Both the position numbers and the translations under genes were made by a program. A stretch of 64,000 nucleotides of DNA. Origin: Opitutia bacterium. Lineage in GTDB: Bacteria > Verrucomicrobiota > Verrucomicrobiia > Opitutales > Opitutaceae. This document shows, piece after piece, positions 8,103 to 17,041 of the stretch. Location: the NCBI GenBank assembly GCA_947475065.1, contig CANJLB010000014.1:27277-91276 (forward strand). The letters are read 5' to 3'. Position 1 is the stretch's first letter; every line of letters begins with the position of its first letter. Under the pieces are notes generated by a model. The model worked only from the letters and a program-made list of their open reading frames with translations, ran no database searches and was not told the origin of the DNA.

Positions 8103-8975
8103 TTAGCTGTTCAACAGCAGGCCGGCCCCGCCCGCCGGGGCGAGGATGATTTTGCCGGGGCTGCGGAGCGTGGCCTGCAGGTCGAGCAGCTTGAACAGCG
8201 CCTCGGCCACCGCGGGGTCACGGCCGATCTCGGCGAGCGCCTCGCCGATCACCTTGGGGCGCACGGCCTGTGCTTCGCCCAGGCGCTGCGCGGCCCCCAT
8301 GTCGGCGGCGGAATGGATGAGCGCGACCTGGTTGTCGCCGGCCTGCTTCATCGCGGCGGTGACTTGGCGGAGGCGGTTGACGACTTTGCGGCGGATTTCG
8401 GCGATCATGCCGTGGTCGCGGAAGGCCACTTTGCGGATATAGGTCGAGCCGAGCTGAAAGCCCCATTTGGCGGAGGTGGGCGTGACCTCCTCGCGCACCT
8501 TGCGCGAGAGGGCGTCGCGATTTTCGAGCAGCACCTCCAGCCGGAGGTTGGACAGCTGCTTCACGACGGCGGTGGCGACGTTGGCCTTGAGCGAACCGAG
8601 CGGGTCGGAATTTTGGAACAGAAACGCATTCGGTTCGGCGACGCAGCCTTCGAACCAGATGCCGACACCCATCGGCGCGCCTTCCTCGGAGTTGACGAGC
8701 TGGTTGCGGAGGTAGGCCTGAAAGATGCGGGTGTTGACCGTGTAGGCCTTGCCAAAAAGCGGCATGAGCAGCACGCGCGGGCCGAAGCGCGCGATGGGAA
8801 AAAACAGCCCCGGTTCGGCCACCTGCCCGATGACCTTGCCAAAAAGCGTGTAGACGACGACGCTGCGCTCGGGAAGCGTGCGCCAGAGCTGGAGCCAGGC
8901 CCCGAGCGAGAGCACGAGCGGCAGCAGGGTGGCCGTGAGAAAGAGGCCGAAAATGAGGGAGGCGAGGAAGGGCAT
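8103..8975 (-). CDS. SPFH (Band 7) domain protein B
   Basis: A membrane-anchored SPFH protein of 290 residues: an N-terminal transmembrane segment (about 5-30) is followed by a Band 7 domain (about 35-230) and an alanine-rich helical tail. It pairs with the SPFH gene 11 bases upstream, echoing two-subunit assemblies such as HflK/HflC, although sequence similarity to those is not obvious. The segment QLGSTYIRKVAFRDHGMIAEI resembles SPFH strand-helix boundaries. Such proteins form membrane cages or scaffolds that regulate proteases or lipid domains. The partner is not identified. Confidence 0.78.
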   Translation of the reverse strand: MPFLASLIFGLFLTATLLPLVLSLGAWLQLWRTLPERSVVVYTLFGKVIGQVAEPGLFFPIARFGPRVLLMPLFGKAYTVNTRIFQAYLRNQLVNSEEGAPMGVGIWFEGCVAEPNAFLFQNSDPLGSLKANVATAVVKQLSNLRLEVLLENRDALSRKVREEVTPTSAKWGFQLGSTYIRKVAFRDHGMIAEIRRKVVNRLRQVTAAMKQAGDNQVALIHSAADMGAAQRLGEAQAVRPKVIGEALAEIGRDPAVAEALFKLLDLQATLRSPGKIILAPAGGAGLLLNS

Positions 8976-8986
8976 GGCGGCGCGGG

Positions 8987-9946
8987 TCAGAGGGTGACGA
9001 CGGTTTGCGCGGCCTTCTCGCGGAGCGCGAGGGTGGCGTTGCGGAGATAGGCGTCGAGGGCGGGGCGGCCGCCGGTGGCGTGCATGGCGGCGAGGGTGCG
9101 GCCGAGCTCGGCCAGCGGCGCGGCTTCGGCGGCGGCGCGGTTTTGCGCGATCTGCACAGCCTGTTCGGCGAGCTTGAGCTTCTGGTCGGCGTCGGCGCGC
9201 GACTGGCTGATGGCGGCGGCGACCTGGTTCTGCGTGGTGTTGATGGAGGCGAGGGCCTCGTCCACGTCGGCCGGCGGGTCAATGGTCGTGATGAGCGCGG
9301 CGTCGAGCTCGACGCCATAGCGGGCGGCAGTCTTGCGGCAGGAGTCCTCCATGTAGCGGTTGATGCTGGAAAGGTTTTTGCGGAGGTCGTTGATCGAAAC
9401 GCCCTCCACCGCGCCCTCGTGCGTCTCGCCCTGGAAGGTGGCGATGCGGTCGCGCAGCACCGAGATGAAGTAGCCGATGACGTGAACCTCGGGATGGGTG
9501 ACGCCGAAAAGGAAGGCGTAAAGGTTGCGCTCGCACGGGCGCCAGCGGATCTGACCGGCGATGGCGACATTGAGATTGTCCTTGGTGACGGCCTCGATGC
9601 TGTCCTGCCGCACGTCGGGATCCCACGTGATGTCGGTGGTCTGGATGGTCATGTCCACCTTGCGGAGCACCTGCCACGGCCACTTGAAATAGGGGCCGCC
9701 GGGGGGAATGACGCGGATGCTGGGATAATGGTAGCGTGCCTTCTCCTCGTCGCTGAGCAAGGCGCCGAGCTCGGGGTCGTCACCGACCAGCCCGCCCAGC
9801 CTCTGGGCGCGGCCAAACGTGGTGAGCACGCCGCGCTGCGTCGGCCCGATGGTGAAGATGCCGAAGAGCAGCGCGAGCCCGAAGGCGAGCAGCACGCCGA
9901 GGAGAATGGCAAAAAGGGACAGGGAGAAGGAGAGAAGCGTGGGCAT
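8987..9946 (-). CDS. SPFH (Band 7) domain protein A
   Basis: A stomatin/HflK-like protein of 319 residues. It has a transmembrane helix (about 5-32), then the hallmark FTIGPTQRGVLTTFGRAQ strand that opens the SPFH domain, RVIPPGGPYFKWPWQ, and TKDNLNVAIAGQIRWR. A coiled C-terminal region is rich in alanine and glutamine (QKLKLAEQAVQIAQNRAAAEA). The ATG at 9946 was chosen because the transmembrane segment begins there; upstream residues are proline-rich shadow. It is first in a two-gene operon with the SPFH protein at 8103-8975, and divergent from the metal ATPase gene. Confidence 0.85.
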   Translation of the reverse strand: MPTLLSFSLSLFAILLGVLLAFGLALLFGIFTIGPTQRGVLTTFGRAQRLGGLVGDDPELGALLSDEEKARYHYPSIRVIPPGGPYFKWPWQVLRKVDMTIQTTDITWDPDVRQDSIEAVTKDNLNVAIAGQIRWRPCERNLYAFLFGVTHPEVHVIGYFISVLRDRIATFQGETHEGAVEGVSINDLRKNLSSINRYMEDSCRKTAARYGVELDAALITTIDPPADVDEALASINTTQNQVAAAISQSRADADQKLKLAEQAVQIAQNRAAAEAAPLAELGRTLAAMHATGGRPALDAYLRNATLALREKAAQTVVTL

Positions 9947-10156
9947 CGGAAAGAAGGGTGGGGGAGCAGGCGGCGGGCGAAATGAAAACACGGCGCGACG
10001 CGGCAGTGGAGCCCAGCATCGGGGGGCCGCCGGGCGCGTCAATCTTTCGTCGGGTGGAAACCGGCGGCACGTTTCCAAGCCTGGGCGTCCGGGCATGAGT
10101 GCGCCCGCCAGCTTTGCCGGGTTGCGCCGGCTGGCGAAACACGTTTCCTCCTTCGC

Positions 10157-12370
10157 GTGACTCCTTCATGGACAGAAACGCTCGCCGATTTCCTGCGCGC
10201 CGCGCCGGGGGTGGAGGCGGTGCGGCTCGACCCGGCGGCGCGCAAGGTGTCGGTCGCCACGCTGGGCGCGGTGGACGAGGCCGCGCTGCGGGCACGGCTG
10301 GCGGAGGTGCTGGCTGCGGTCGAGTCGAGGCTGGGCGGCGAGGCCGCCGTGCCCGCCGGCTTTACGTTGCGCCGCGACGGGGCCGTGACCGAGCTGGCCG
10401 AGGTGAGCTGCGCGACCGCGCCGAAATTTTGGAAATGGCGCGAGTTTGCCTGGCCGGAGCACGAACCGGCCGCCGTGCCCGCCGCGCCGGAGTGGCGGCA
10501 GCTCGCGTGGCTGGCCGCCATCTGCGGCGCCGCCGGAATTGGCGGCTGGGCCGGGGAGAAAATTTTCCGGCTCCCAGCCCCTTTTCCCCTTCTGCTTTAC
10601 GCCGTGGCGTTGCTCGCCGGCGGCTGGGACGCCGCCAAGGACACGTGGGAAAATCTCCGCGCCCGCCGGCTCGACATCCATTTTCTCATGCTCGCCGTGG
10701 CCCTGGGTGCGGTCGCCATCGGTGCCTGGGGCGAGGCGGTGTTGCTGCTGTTTTTGTTTTCTGCGTCGGGCGCGATGGAGGAGTTTGCGCTCGACCGCAC
10801 GCACCGCGAGGTCAGCGCGCTGCTCAAATCCGCCCCCAAGTTTGCCACCCTCTTGCTGGCCGGCGGCGGCGAGCGCGAGGTGCCGGTCGAGGAGCTCCGG
10901 CTCGGCGACCGCGTGCTCGTGCGGCCGGGGGGCGGGTTTCCGGCCGACGGCGACGTGCGGAAGGGCCAGAGCGCGAGCGACGAGGCCGCGCTCACCGGCG
11001 AGGCCGTGCCGGTCGAAAAAGGCGTGGGCGACCCGGTGTTCAGCGGCACAATCAACCTCTGGGGTGCGGTCGAGTTTGAGGTGAAACGGCTGCCAGGCGA
11101 GAGCACGCTGCAAAAAATCATCCGCCTCATCCAGACCGCGCAAAAACTGCGCGCGCCGAGCGAGCGGTTCACGGACAAATTTGGCGGTGGCTACACCATG
11201 GCCGTCCTCGCGGGCTGCGCGGCGATGTTTTTCGTGTGGTGGCTTGGCTTCCGTTTGCCGGCGTTCCACAACGCGGGCGGGCAGACCTCGGCGTTTTACC
11301 GCACGATGACGCTGCTCGTTGTCACCAGCCCGTGCGCACTGGTGCTCTCGATCCCGTCGGCGATCCTCGCGGCCATCGCATGGGGCGCGCGGCGCGGCGT
11401 GCTGTTTCGTGGCGGCGCGGCGATTGAGAAGCTGGCCGATGTGGACGTGGTCGCGCTGGACAAGACCGGCACGCTCACCACGGGCGAGCTGGCGGTCGTG
11501 GCCTACGAGAGCTTTCCGCCCGGCCGGGAGAACGAGGTCATGGCGCTGGCGCTGGCGCTGGAGGCCAAGTCCCAGCACCCGCTGGCCCGCGCCATCGTGC
11601 GCGACGCGACCGTGCGGGGCCTGCGGGCGGCCGAGGTGGGCGATTTCCGCTCGCTCACCGGCCAGGGGGTGCGCGGGCGGGTGGGGGAGGCCCAGGTTTT
11701 GCTGGGCCGGCGCGAGCTGCTCGAGCAGGGGCCGCTGGCGGCATGGGCGCAATCGCTCCCGCCCGCGCCGGCCGAGCTGGCCGAGGTGTGGGTGGTGGGC
11801 GACGGCCTCGTGGGCCGGGTGCTGCTGTGCGACGAGATCCGCAGCGCGTCACGCCATGTGCTCGCCGAGCTGAAACGCGCCGGCATCCGCACCGTCATGC
11901 TCACCGGGGACCGCCGCCACGCCGCCGAGGCCGTGGCGCGCGAGCTGGGCCTCGACGAGGTGCGCGCGGGGCTTTCGCCGGAGCAGAAGGTCGCCGCGAT
12001 CTCGGAACTGCGCTCGGCCGGGCGGAAAATCGCCATGGTCGGCGACGGAGTGAATGACGCGCCCTGCCTGGCCGCCGCCGATGTGAGCGTGGCGATGGGC
12101 GCGCGCGGCAGCGACGCCGCGCTGGAGCAGGCCGAGGTGATCCTGATGCACGACCGCATCGAAAATTTTCTCGCGGCGCTGACGTTGAGCCGGCGGGCCA
12201 AGGCAATCATCCGTCAAAACCTCGCCATCTCGCTCGGGGTGGTCGTGCTGATGGCCGTGGCGGCGGTCTTTGGCATCGTGCCGCTGGCGGTGGGCGTCGC
12301 CGCGCACGAGGGCAGCACGGTGGTCGTGTGTCTGAACTCGCTGCGGCTGCTGTTTGGAAAAAACCGATGA
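10157..12370 (+). CDS. P1B-4-type heavy-metal transporting ATPase
   Basis: An inner-membrane metal pump of 737 residues. A degenerate ~90-residue N-terminal metal-binding-like domain lacks CxxC. Catalytic motifs are intact: phosphorylated D435 in DKTGTLTTG, SQHPLARA, GDGVNDAP. The ion-selecting motif is SPC (391-393), not CPC, and the last helix carries HEGST (H717). SPC plus HEG[G/S]T defines group P1B-4 (CoaT/CtpD/CzcP), which exports Co(II), Fe(II) or Zn/Cd; copper is unlikely. It starts with GTG; an upstream in-frame ATG is absent. Its stop overlaps the following DDAH-like gene by four bases (ATGA), indicating translational coupling. Confidence 0.92.
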   Translation: MTPSWTETLADFLRAAPGVEAVRLDPAARKVSVATLGAVDEAALRARLAEVLAAVESRLGGEAAVPAGFTLRRDGAVTELAEVSCATAPKFWKWREFAWPEHEPAAVPAAPEWRQLAWLAAICGAAGIGGWAGEKIFRLPAPFPLLLYAVALLAGGWDAAKDTWENLRARRLDIHFLMLAVALGAVAIGAWGEAVLLLFLFSASGAMEEFALDRTHREVSALLKSAPKFATLLLAGGGEREVPVEELRLGDRVLVRPGGGFPADGDVRKGQSASDEAALTGEAVPVEKGVGDPVFSGTINLWGAVEFEVKRLPGESTLQKIIRLIQTAQKLRAPSERFTDKFGGGYTMAVLAGCAAMFFVWWLGFRLPAFHNAGGQTSAFYRTMTLLVVTSPCALVLSIPSAILAAIAWGARRGVLFRGGAAIEKLADVDVVALDKTGTLTTGELAVVAYESFPPGRENEVMALALALEAKSQHPLARAIVRDATVRGLRAAEVGDFRSLTGQGVRGRVGEAQVLLGRRELLEQGPLAAWAQSLPPAPAELAEVWVVGDGLVGRVLLCDEIRSASRHVLAELKRAGIRTVMLTGDRRHAAEAVARELGLDEVRAGLSPEQKVAAISELRSAGRKIAMVGDGVNDAPCLAAADVSVAMGARGSDAALEQAEVILMHDRIENFLAALTLSRRAKAIIRQNLAISLGVVVLMAVAAVFGIVPLAVGVAAHEGSTVVVCLNSLRLLFGKNR

Positions 12371-13158
12371 GCTCCGTTCCACGCTTCACCCGTGCCCTTG
12401 TGCGTCCGCCGGGCGACAGTTTCACCGCCGGGCTGACCACGGCCGGCCTTGGCGCGCCGGATCTCGCGCTCGCCCGCGTGCAGCATGCGGCCTATGTGCG
12501 CGCGTTGGAAACGTGCGGGCTGATGGTCACACGGCTGCCGGCGGATGAGGCATATCCCGACGCGACGTTTGTCGAGGACACCGCCCTGCTGACGGCGCGC
12601 GGCGCGCTGCTCACGCGGCCGGGGGCGGAAAGCCGGCGGGGCGAAGTCGCGGCGGTGGGTCGTGCCCTGGCGGAGTTTTTCCCAACGGCGGAGACGGAGG
12701 CCGTCCGCGCGCCGGGCACCTTGGATGCTGGCGACGTATGCGAGGCGAACGGACATTTTTTCATCGGTGTTTCGGAGCGGACCAATGCGGACGGCGCGGC
12801 CCAGCTCGCCGCCTGGCTGGCAGGGCACGGTTTCACGTCGGCCGCGGTGGACATCCGTGCGATGCCCGGCCTGCTGCACCTGAAAAGCGGGCTCGCGCAT
12901 CTCGGCGGCCGGCGGCTGCTGGCGGTCCCGGCGCTGGCTGCGCACCCTGCGCTGGCCGGCTGGGAGGTGCTGCGCCCGCCCTCCGGCGAGGATTCTGCGG
13001 CCAACTGTGTGCTCGTGAATGGCACCGTGCTGGCCCCCGCCGGATTTCCGCAAACCGCTGCTGCGCTCCGGGCCGCCGGCCTGCGGGTGTCTGAGCTAGA
13101 CATGTCCGAATTTCGCAAGATGGACGGCGGCTTGAGCTGCCTGTCGCTGCGGTGGTGA
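12367..13158 (+). CDS. DDAH-like amidinohydrolase
   Basis: This is a 263-residue member of the arginine-deiminase/guanidine-modifying superfamily closest to dimethylarginine dimethylaminohydrolase, which makes citrulline and dimethylamine. Family positions are present: FVEDTALL (E70, D71), LDAGDV (120-124), catalytic H171 in LHLKSGLAHLG and catalytic C258 in GGLSCLSLRW near the C-terminus. Length is typical of bacterial DDAH (~255). The start is the ATGA overlap with the ATPase stop, so the two are one operon, though no functional link between metal export and guanidine hydrolysis is obvious. Exact substrate is uncertain; related enzymes act on arginine, methylarginines or other guanidines. 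Confidence 0.88.
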   Translation: MSSVPRFTRALVRPPGDSFTAGLTTAGLGAPDLALARVQHAAYVRALETCGLMVTRLPADEAYPDATFVEDTALLTARGALLTRPGAESRRGEVAAVGRALAEFFPTAETEAVRAPGTLDAGDVCEANGHFFIGVSERTNADGAAQLAAWLAGHGFTSAAVDIRAMPGLLHLKSGLAHLGGRRLLAVPALAAHPALAGWEVLRPPSGEDSAANCVLVNGTVLAPAGFPQTAAALRAAGLRVSELDMSEFRKMDGGLSCLSLRW

Positions 13159-13233
13159 GGTGGCATACTCGTGGAGCTCAAGCAGGCTCCATGCGGCTTT
13201 CGTTTCCACCGGTCAAAAGATTCCTCGTGATCT

Positions 13234-14178
13234 CTACTTCGTCCGCAGTTGAAAGGAGCGGGCATCGGCTTCGATGCTTTTGAAGACCTTGATGAGTGCT
13301 TCGCGAAATTTCACCTGTTCGGGCACGCTGATATCCGAATAATGGTTCGAGCGGAAAAAATCATAGTAGGTGGAAAGGCTGAAGCCGCGCAATTCGTCCT
13401 GGGCGTAGGACGTGGCGGATTGCATCAGTTCGCGCACCTTGCCGGCGGCGTCGTAGTTGCTGGCTTTGCCCCCGGCGATGGCCAGGCCTGTCTGATAACG
13501 TTCAAACATGCTGCGCACGCGGGGGTTGTCCTGCTGCTCCGCCTCGGCTGCGGCGGGTGGCTTGGCCAACAGGGCGCGGGAGGCATCCTTGTATTCAATG
13601 ACAAAGCTGCGTCCGCTGGAGTTGTCGCTCGGACAGTCGTTCCAGGTCGGCAGACGGAGGCCGGTGTTGCGGCCGGAGTAGAACGACAGCCGGTTCTCCG
13701 TGCCACCGCTTTTGTTGTCCGGCTGGCTTGGCGCCCAGTTGGTGTAGGTGAAAGGTCCCTCTTCATTCACCCATTGCCAGACCTCCTGCCCCGGTCCACT
13801 GGGCATTTTTTTGCCGCCCAGAAAGGGCCCGTTCGTGTAACCGCCGGAGTTGGTCCACCAGTAACGGGCGTCGTCAGCCAGGTGGAAGACAAACTGGTTT
13901 TCTGCTTCGGAGCCAATGGTGGCGAGATACCCGCCGTGTTCTTCCGCGCAAGCCTGGGCGGCGTTCCAGCTGATGCTGATGCCGTTGGGCATGGCGACTG
14001 GCTGGTAATAATGCCCGTTACCGGCACTGGTGACAGGCCAGTGGGTGACCGGTCCTGGATCAAATCGTGCGTCTGCGTCTTGCGCGGCAAACACCGCAGG
14101 TCCGGCCCAAAGTGTGAGCAGCCCGGCGGCGCAAAGCCGCAGTGCGGCTTGGGGCAATGCTGAAATCCGGGGTGTCAT
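13234..14178 (-). CDS. secreted C-type-lectin-domain protein
   Basis: A 314-residue exported protein with signal peptide (about 1-32, LCAAGLLTLWAGPAVFA then cleavage near AQDA). Residues about 45-180 form a C-type lectin fold: WNAAQACAEEHGGYLATI at its start, a WQWVNEEGPFTYTNW core, NWAPSQPDN, and a cysteine in WNDCPSD that would pair with the first. The remaining ~130 residues are helical and unrecognised. The ATG at 14178 opens the signal peptide, whereas the longer frame has a poor leader. It stands alone between the DDAH-like gene (convergent) and a disrupted gene. The bound ligand cannot be told. Confidence 0.8.
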   Translation of the reverse strand: MTPRISALPQAALRLCAAGLLTLWAGPAVFAAQDADARFDPGPVTHWPVTSAGNGHYYQPVAMPNGISISWNAAQACAEEHGGYLATIGSEAENQFVFHLADDARYWWTNSGGYTNGPFLGGKKMPSGPGQEVWQWVNEEGPFTYTNWAPSQPDNKSGGTENRLSFYSGRNTGLRLPTWNDCPSDNSSGRSFVIEYKDASRALLAKPPAAAEAEQQDNPRVRSMFERYQTGLAIAGGKASNYDAAGKVRELMQSATSYAQDELRGFSLSTYYDFFRSNHYSDISVPEQVKFREALIKVFKSIEADARSFQLRTK

Positions 14179-14467
14179 TGAAGAGAGCGGCCCGCCCATC
14201 TCAACCGGGGCCCGGCCCATCGCAAACCCCAAATTTGCACTTCCCTTGCTGTGTTTTGGGCAGTCGCCTGCCTGTCGCTGCGCTGGTGAGCTGGCGCAGG
14301 CGGATCCATCGGACGGACGGTCGCCAGCGATATTCGGCTGGCCTGCGACGGAAGGAAGACGAAGGGTGGGCCATGCTTTTTACGCACGCGGGCCCGCGTT
14401 TATAGGCCTGACTCATGGGGGATCAGGTTCTTCCTCAGCCAACCAGCCGGCGTCTCGGCGGGCCGCA
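14179..14467. other. intergenic stretch without recognised gene
   Basis: About 290 bases between divergent genes hold no convincing coding frame or RNA. The only notable piece is 14269-14295, which nearly repeats the 3' end of the DDAH-like gene (13138-13164). Promoters for both flanking genes should lie here but none is clear. Confidence 0.5.
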
Positions 14468-15080
14468 ATGCGCCTAGCTGGTGGGGGTGCTGTTTTTCGC
14501 CACGATGGTGGCATTGCGCTGGGACGCACGCACCGGATGGACCGAGTTGCTGCGTTTTTGCCGGAAACACTCCGGCGCTGAGCGAGCTCCCCGCCTTGCA
14601 GGGCCTGCCTGTGGCACGGATGCGGGCCAACGGGGGTTATGACGGGGAATTCTATGTGCAATTCGCGCTGTATCCCGACCTGCGCGAGCCGGCGTTGAAT
14701 AAGACCGTTGACAGCCCGGCTTATCGCGCCCGCCGGATTTTTTTTGCCGTGGGTGGCGGCGCTGCTTGGTGGGGGCGATCCTTGGCGGACGATGCAGGTG
14801 TTTGCGTTGCTCAATGTCGCCGGCTGGTTCGGGCTGGTCGTTCTGCTCTGGCGCTGGCGGCCGCCGGACAGCTGGCGCAACGTCGCCGCCGGGCTGGCGC
14901 TGCTCTTCAGCTTGGGCGCAATTGACAGTGTGGGGCAGCAATTGGGCGGCGATGCGCGCGATGCTGCCCATGACGGCCGCCTATACACTTTCGTTGCGAG
15001 GCGAAAAATATTTCTGGCCGCTGCTGTGGGCCGGACATCTCACCCTAACGCATGCGATCTGGCGACTGCTGCCGCTCTGA
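14468..15080 (+). pseudogene. membrane protein gene broken by four +1 homopolymer shifts
   Basis: The coding sense moves through successive frames. It begins with an ATG at 14468 (MRLAGG), continues as VLFFATMVALRWDARTGW, then LSELPALQGLPVARMRANGG and YDGEFYVQFALYPDLREPAL, then a hydrophobic stretch WVAALLGGGDPW ... FALLNVAGWFGLVVLL, and ends as YTLSLRGEKYFWPLLWAGHL before a TGA at 15080. Removing one base from each of four runs (G5 at 14483-14487, T5 at 14555-14559, T8 at 14738-14745, G4 at 14942-14945) yields one frame of about 202 residues with several membrane helices. The GYDGEFY motif recalls uncharacterised polytopic proteins of Opitutaceae. It is either a decayed gene or a gene with sequencing errors. 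Confidence 0.7.
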
Positions 15081-15298
15081 ACGTAAGCTTTGCCCGCCGC
15101 CGATGTGGCTGCCGCCAGCGGTCGGACGAATCCGAGCGGCGGGAGCGCAGGGGGAAAGCGGTCAAAACCAACCCCACGGATCCCGGCCAAGCAGAGCTCG
15201 TTTTGCCCCGAGGATACCGGCACCGGGCACGACTGGCGGTGGTTAAAATTTTACTGGAACGATGCGGTCCTCGGACCGGATTCATCGCTGGAGAGAAA

Positions 15299-15835
15299 TC
15301 ACTCCCCGATCCACACTAGGTCACCGGTCCGGACCTCCTCGTGGAGTTCGAGGATGTCGAAATTGCGAAGGAGGACGCAGCCCGCGCTGGCGGGGCGGCC
15401 GATCCGGTCTTCATGATTCGTGCCGTGGAGGTAGATGTAGCGGGCGTGAGTGTCCACGTCGCCGCCCTGATTCACGCCCGGATCGAGGCCGCGCAGCCAG
15501 AGGATGCGGGTGGTGATGAGATTGGCCGCCTGCTCCGCCTCGGAAAATTCCGAGAAGTGCCGGCCGGTGGGCACGCGGCCCTTGAACACCATGCCGGGCG
15601 GCTGGCCGGCGCCGATGCGTTCGGCAATCTCGTGCAGGCCGCGCGGGGTGCCGAGGGAGTTTTTAAGGTTGCTCGGCGGACGCAGCGACGTGGAGACCGG
15701 CCAGGCGCGGACCAGCGCGCCCTCGCGGTAAAGCTGCAGCGTCTGTGCGCCCAGGCGCACGACCAGCACCCGCACGGCGGGCTTGATTCCAAGCCGGGTG
15801 CAGGTTTTGATGGCGGGTTCCAAAGGAGAATCCAT
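15299..15835 (-). CDS. L,D-transpeptidase (YkuD domain)
   Basis: A 178-residue YkuD-fold protein. The active-site signature is present as YLHGTNHEDRIGRP (H137, G138) followed by SAGCVLL with catalytic C153; the canonical SHGC(I/V)R is altered to SAGCVLLRN, keeping the cysteine. The family crosslinks peptidoglycan (3-3) or attaches outer-membrane proteins. No convincing signal peptide is seen at the chosen ATG (15835), which is odd for a periplasmic enzyme; an ATG at 15847 adds only four residues. It is divergent from asd, with start codons one base apart, so the promoter of each lies in the other's coding region. Confidence 0.85.
   Translation of the reverse strand: MDSPLEPAIKTCTRLGIKPAVRVLVVRLGAQTLQLYREGALVRAWPVSTSLRPPSNLKNSLGTPRGLHEIAERIGAGQPPGMVFKGRVPTGRHFSEFSEAEQAANLITTRILWLRGLDPGVNQGGDVDTHARYIYLHGTNHEDRIGRPASAGCVLLRNFDILELHEEVRTGDLVWIGE
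15822..15829 (+). promoter_or_regulatory. ribosome-binding site deciding the asd start
   Basis: AAAGGAGA is followed seven bases later by GTG (15837). It is one of the few clear Shine-Dalgarno sequences in the window. It selects the GTG over the upstream ATG at 15783 and lies inside the first codons of the divergent transpeptidase gene. Confidence 0.7.
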
Positions 15836-15836
15836 C

Positions 15837-16868
15837 GTGAATACCAATCGTTATGTTGTCGGCATCGTCGGGGCCACGGGCGCCGTCGGTCAAGAACTGG
15901 TGCGGCTGCTGCACGAGCGCAAGTTCCCGCTGGGCGGGCTGCGGCTGTTCGCCTCGGCCCGCTCGGCGGGCCGGGTCGTGGAACGCTTCGGCCAGAAACT
16001 CACCATCCAGGAGGCGAAGCCGGGGGCGTTTGCCGGCGTGGATGTGGCGTTTTTCGCCGCCGGCGGGCCGGTGACACGCGCCCTGGCGGCCGATGCCGTA
16101 AAGGACGGGTGCCTGGTCATCGACAAGAGCTCGGCGCTGCGCATGGAGCCGACGGTGCCGCTGGTCATCCCGGAGATCAACCCGCAGGAGCTGCGCGGGC
16201 ACGCGGGCCTTGTCGCCAATCCGAACTGCTCGACGGCGGTCATGCTCATGGGCCTCTGGCCGCTGCACCGGAAGTTTGGCGTGAAGCGCATCATCGTTTC
16301 CACCTACCAGTCGGTGTCCGGCACCGGTGCGGAAGCGGTGCGCGAGCTGGAGGACCAGGTGCAGGCGCACGCCCATGGCCGGCCGCTCACGCACAAAATT
16401 TATCCCTACCAGATCGCGTTCAACTGCATCCCGCAGGTGGACACATTTGGCGGCGACGGCTACACCGGCGAGGAAACCAAGATGGCGCAGGAGAGCCGCA
16501 AGATCATGGGCCTGCCGCACCTCAAGGTGTCGGCGACTTGCGTGCGGGTGCCGGTCGTGCGTGCGCACTCGGTCTCGGTGAGCGCCGAGTTTGAGCGGCC
16601 GGTCAGCCTCGCCGAGGCGCGCGCGGCGGTCGCGGCGTTTCCGGGTGCGGAGTTGGTGGACGAGCCGGCCGCGAAGCGGTATCCGACCCCCCTGGACTTT
16701 GTCGAAAAGGTGAAGTGCGGCGTGGGCCGGCTGCGCGTGGACACGGCGTTTGAAAACGGGCTCTCGTTCTGGGTGAGCGGCGACAACCTCTGGAAAGGCG
16801 CCGCGCTCAATGCCGTGCAAAACGCCGAGCTGATGATCCGTGAGGGGTGGCTGAAACGGAAAGCGTGA
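15837..16868 (+). CDS. asd: aspartate-semialdehyde dehydrogenase
   Basis: This enzyme reduces aspartyl-4-phosphate with NADPH to aspartate semialdehyde, the branch point to lysine/diaminopimelate, threonine and methionine. The 343-residue product has the Rossmann motif GIVGATGAVGQE (9-20), the active cysteine C131 in NPNCSTAV, and the family segment YQSVSGTGAEAVRELEDQ. Length matches the family (~340). The GTG start is supported by AAAGGAGA and by the immediate onset of the Rossmann strand. Start codons of asd and the L,D-transpeptidase are one base apart; both relate to the cell wall because DAP derives from this pathway. Confidence 0.96.
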   Translation: MNTNRYVVGIVGATGAVGQELVRLLHERKFPLGGLRLFASARSAGRVVERFGQKLTIQEAKPGAFAGVDVAFFAAGGPVTRALAADAVKDGCLVIDKSSALRMEPTVPLVIPEINPQELRGHAGLVANPNCSTAVMLMGLWPLHRKFGVKRIIVSTYQSVSGTGAEAVRELEDQVQAHAHGRPLTHKIYPYQIAFNCIPQVDTFGGDGYTGEETKMAQESRKIMGLPHLKVSATCVRVPVVRAHSVSVSAEFERPVSLAEARAAVAAFPGAELVDEPAAKRYPTPLDFVEKVKCGVGRLRVDTAFENGLSFWVSGDNLWKGAALNAVQNAELMIREGWLKRKA

Positions 16869-17041
16869 TCCCGCGCGGCCGGTTGGGTCTCTGCGGCCGG
16901 CGCGGGCTTCGCTGCGCCCGCAGCGCCACTCCACCGTCGGGGGTTGTCCCGGCGGGTCTGCGTGCCGCCAGCCGGCCGGCAATTCCCCTCTTTCCAAACC
17001 GCCTGTCACCCCCCATGCTGGCGTCCTTGTCCCTGCCGCCC

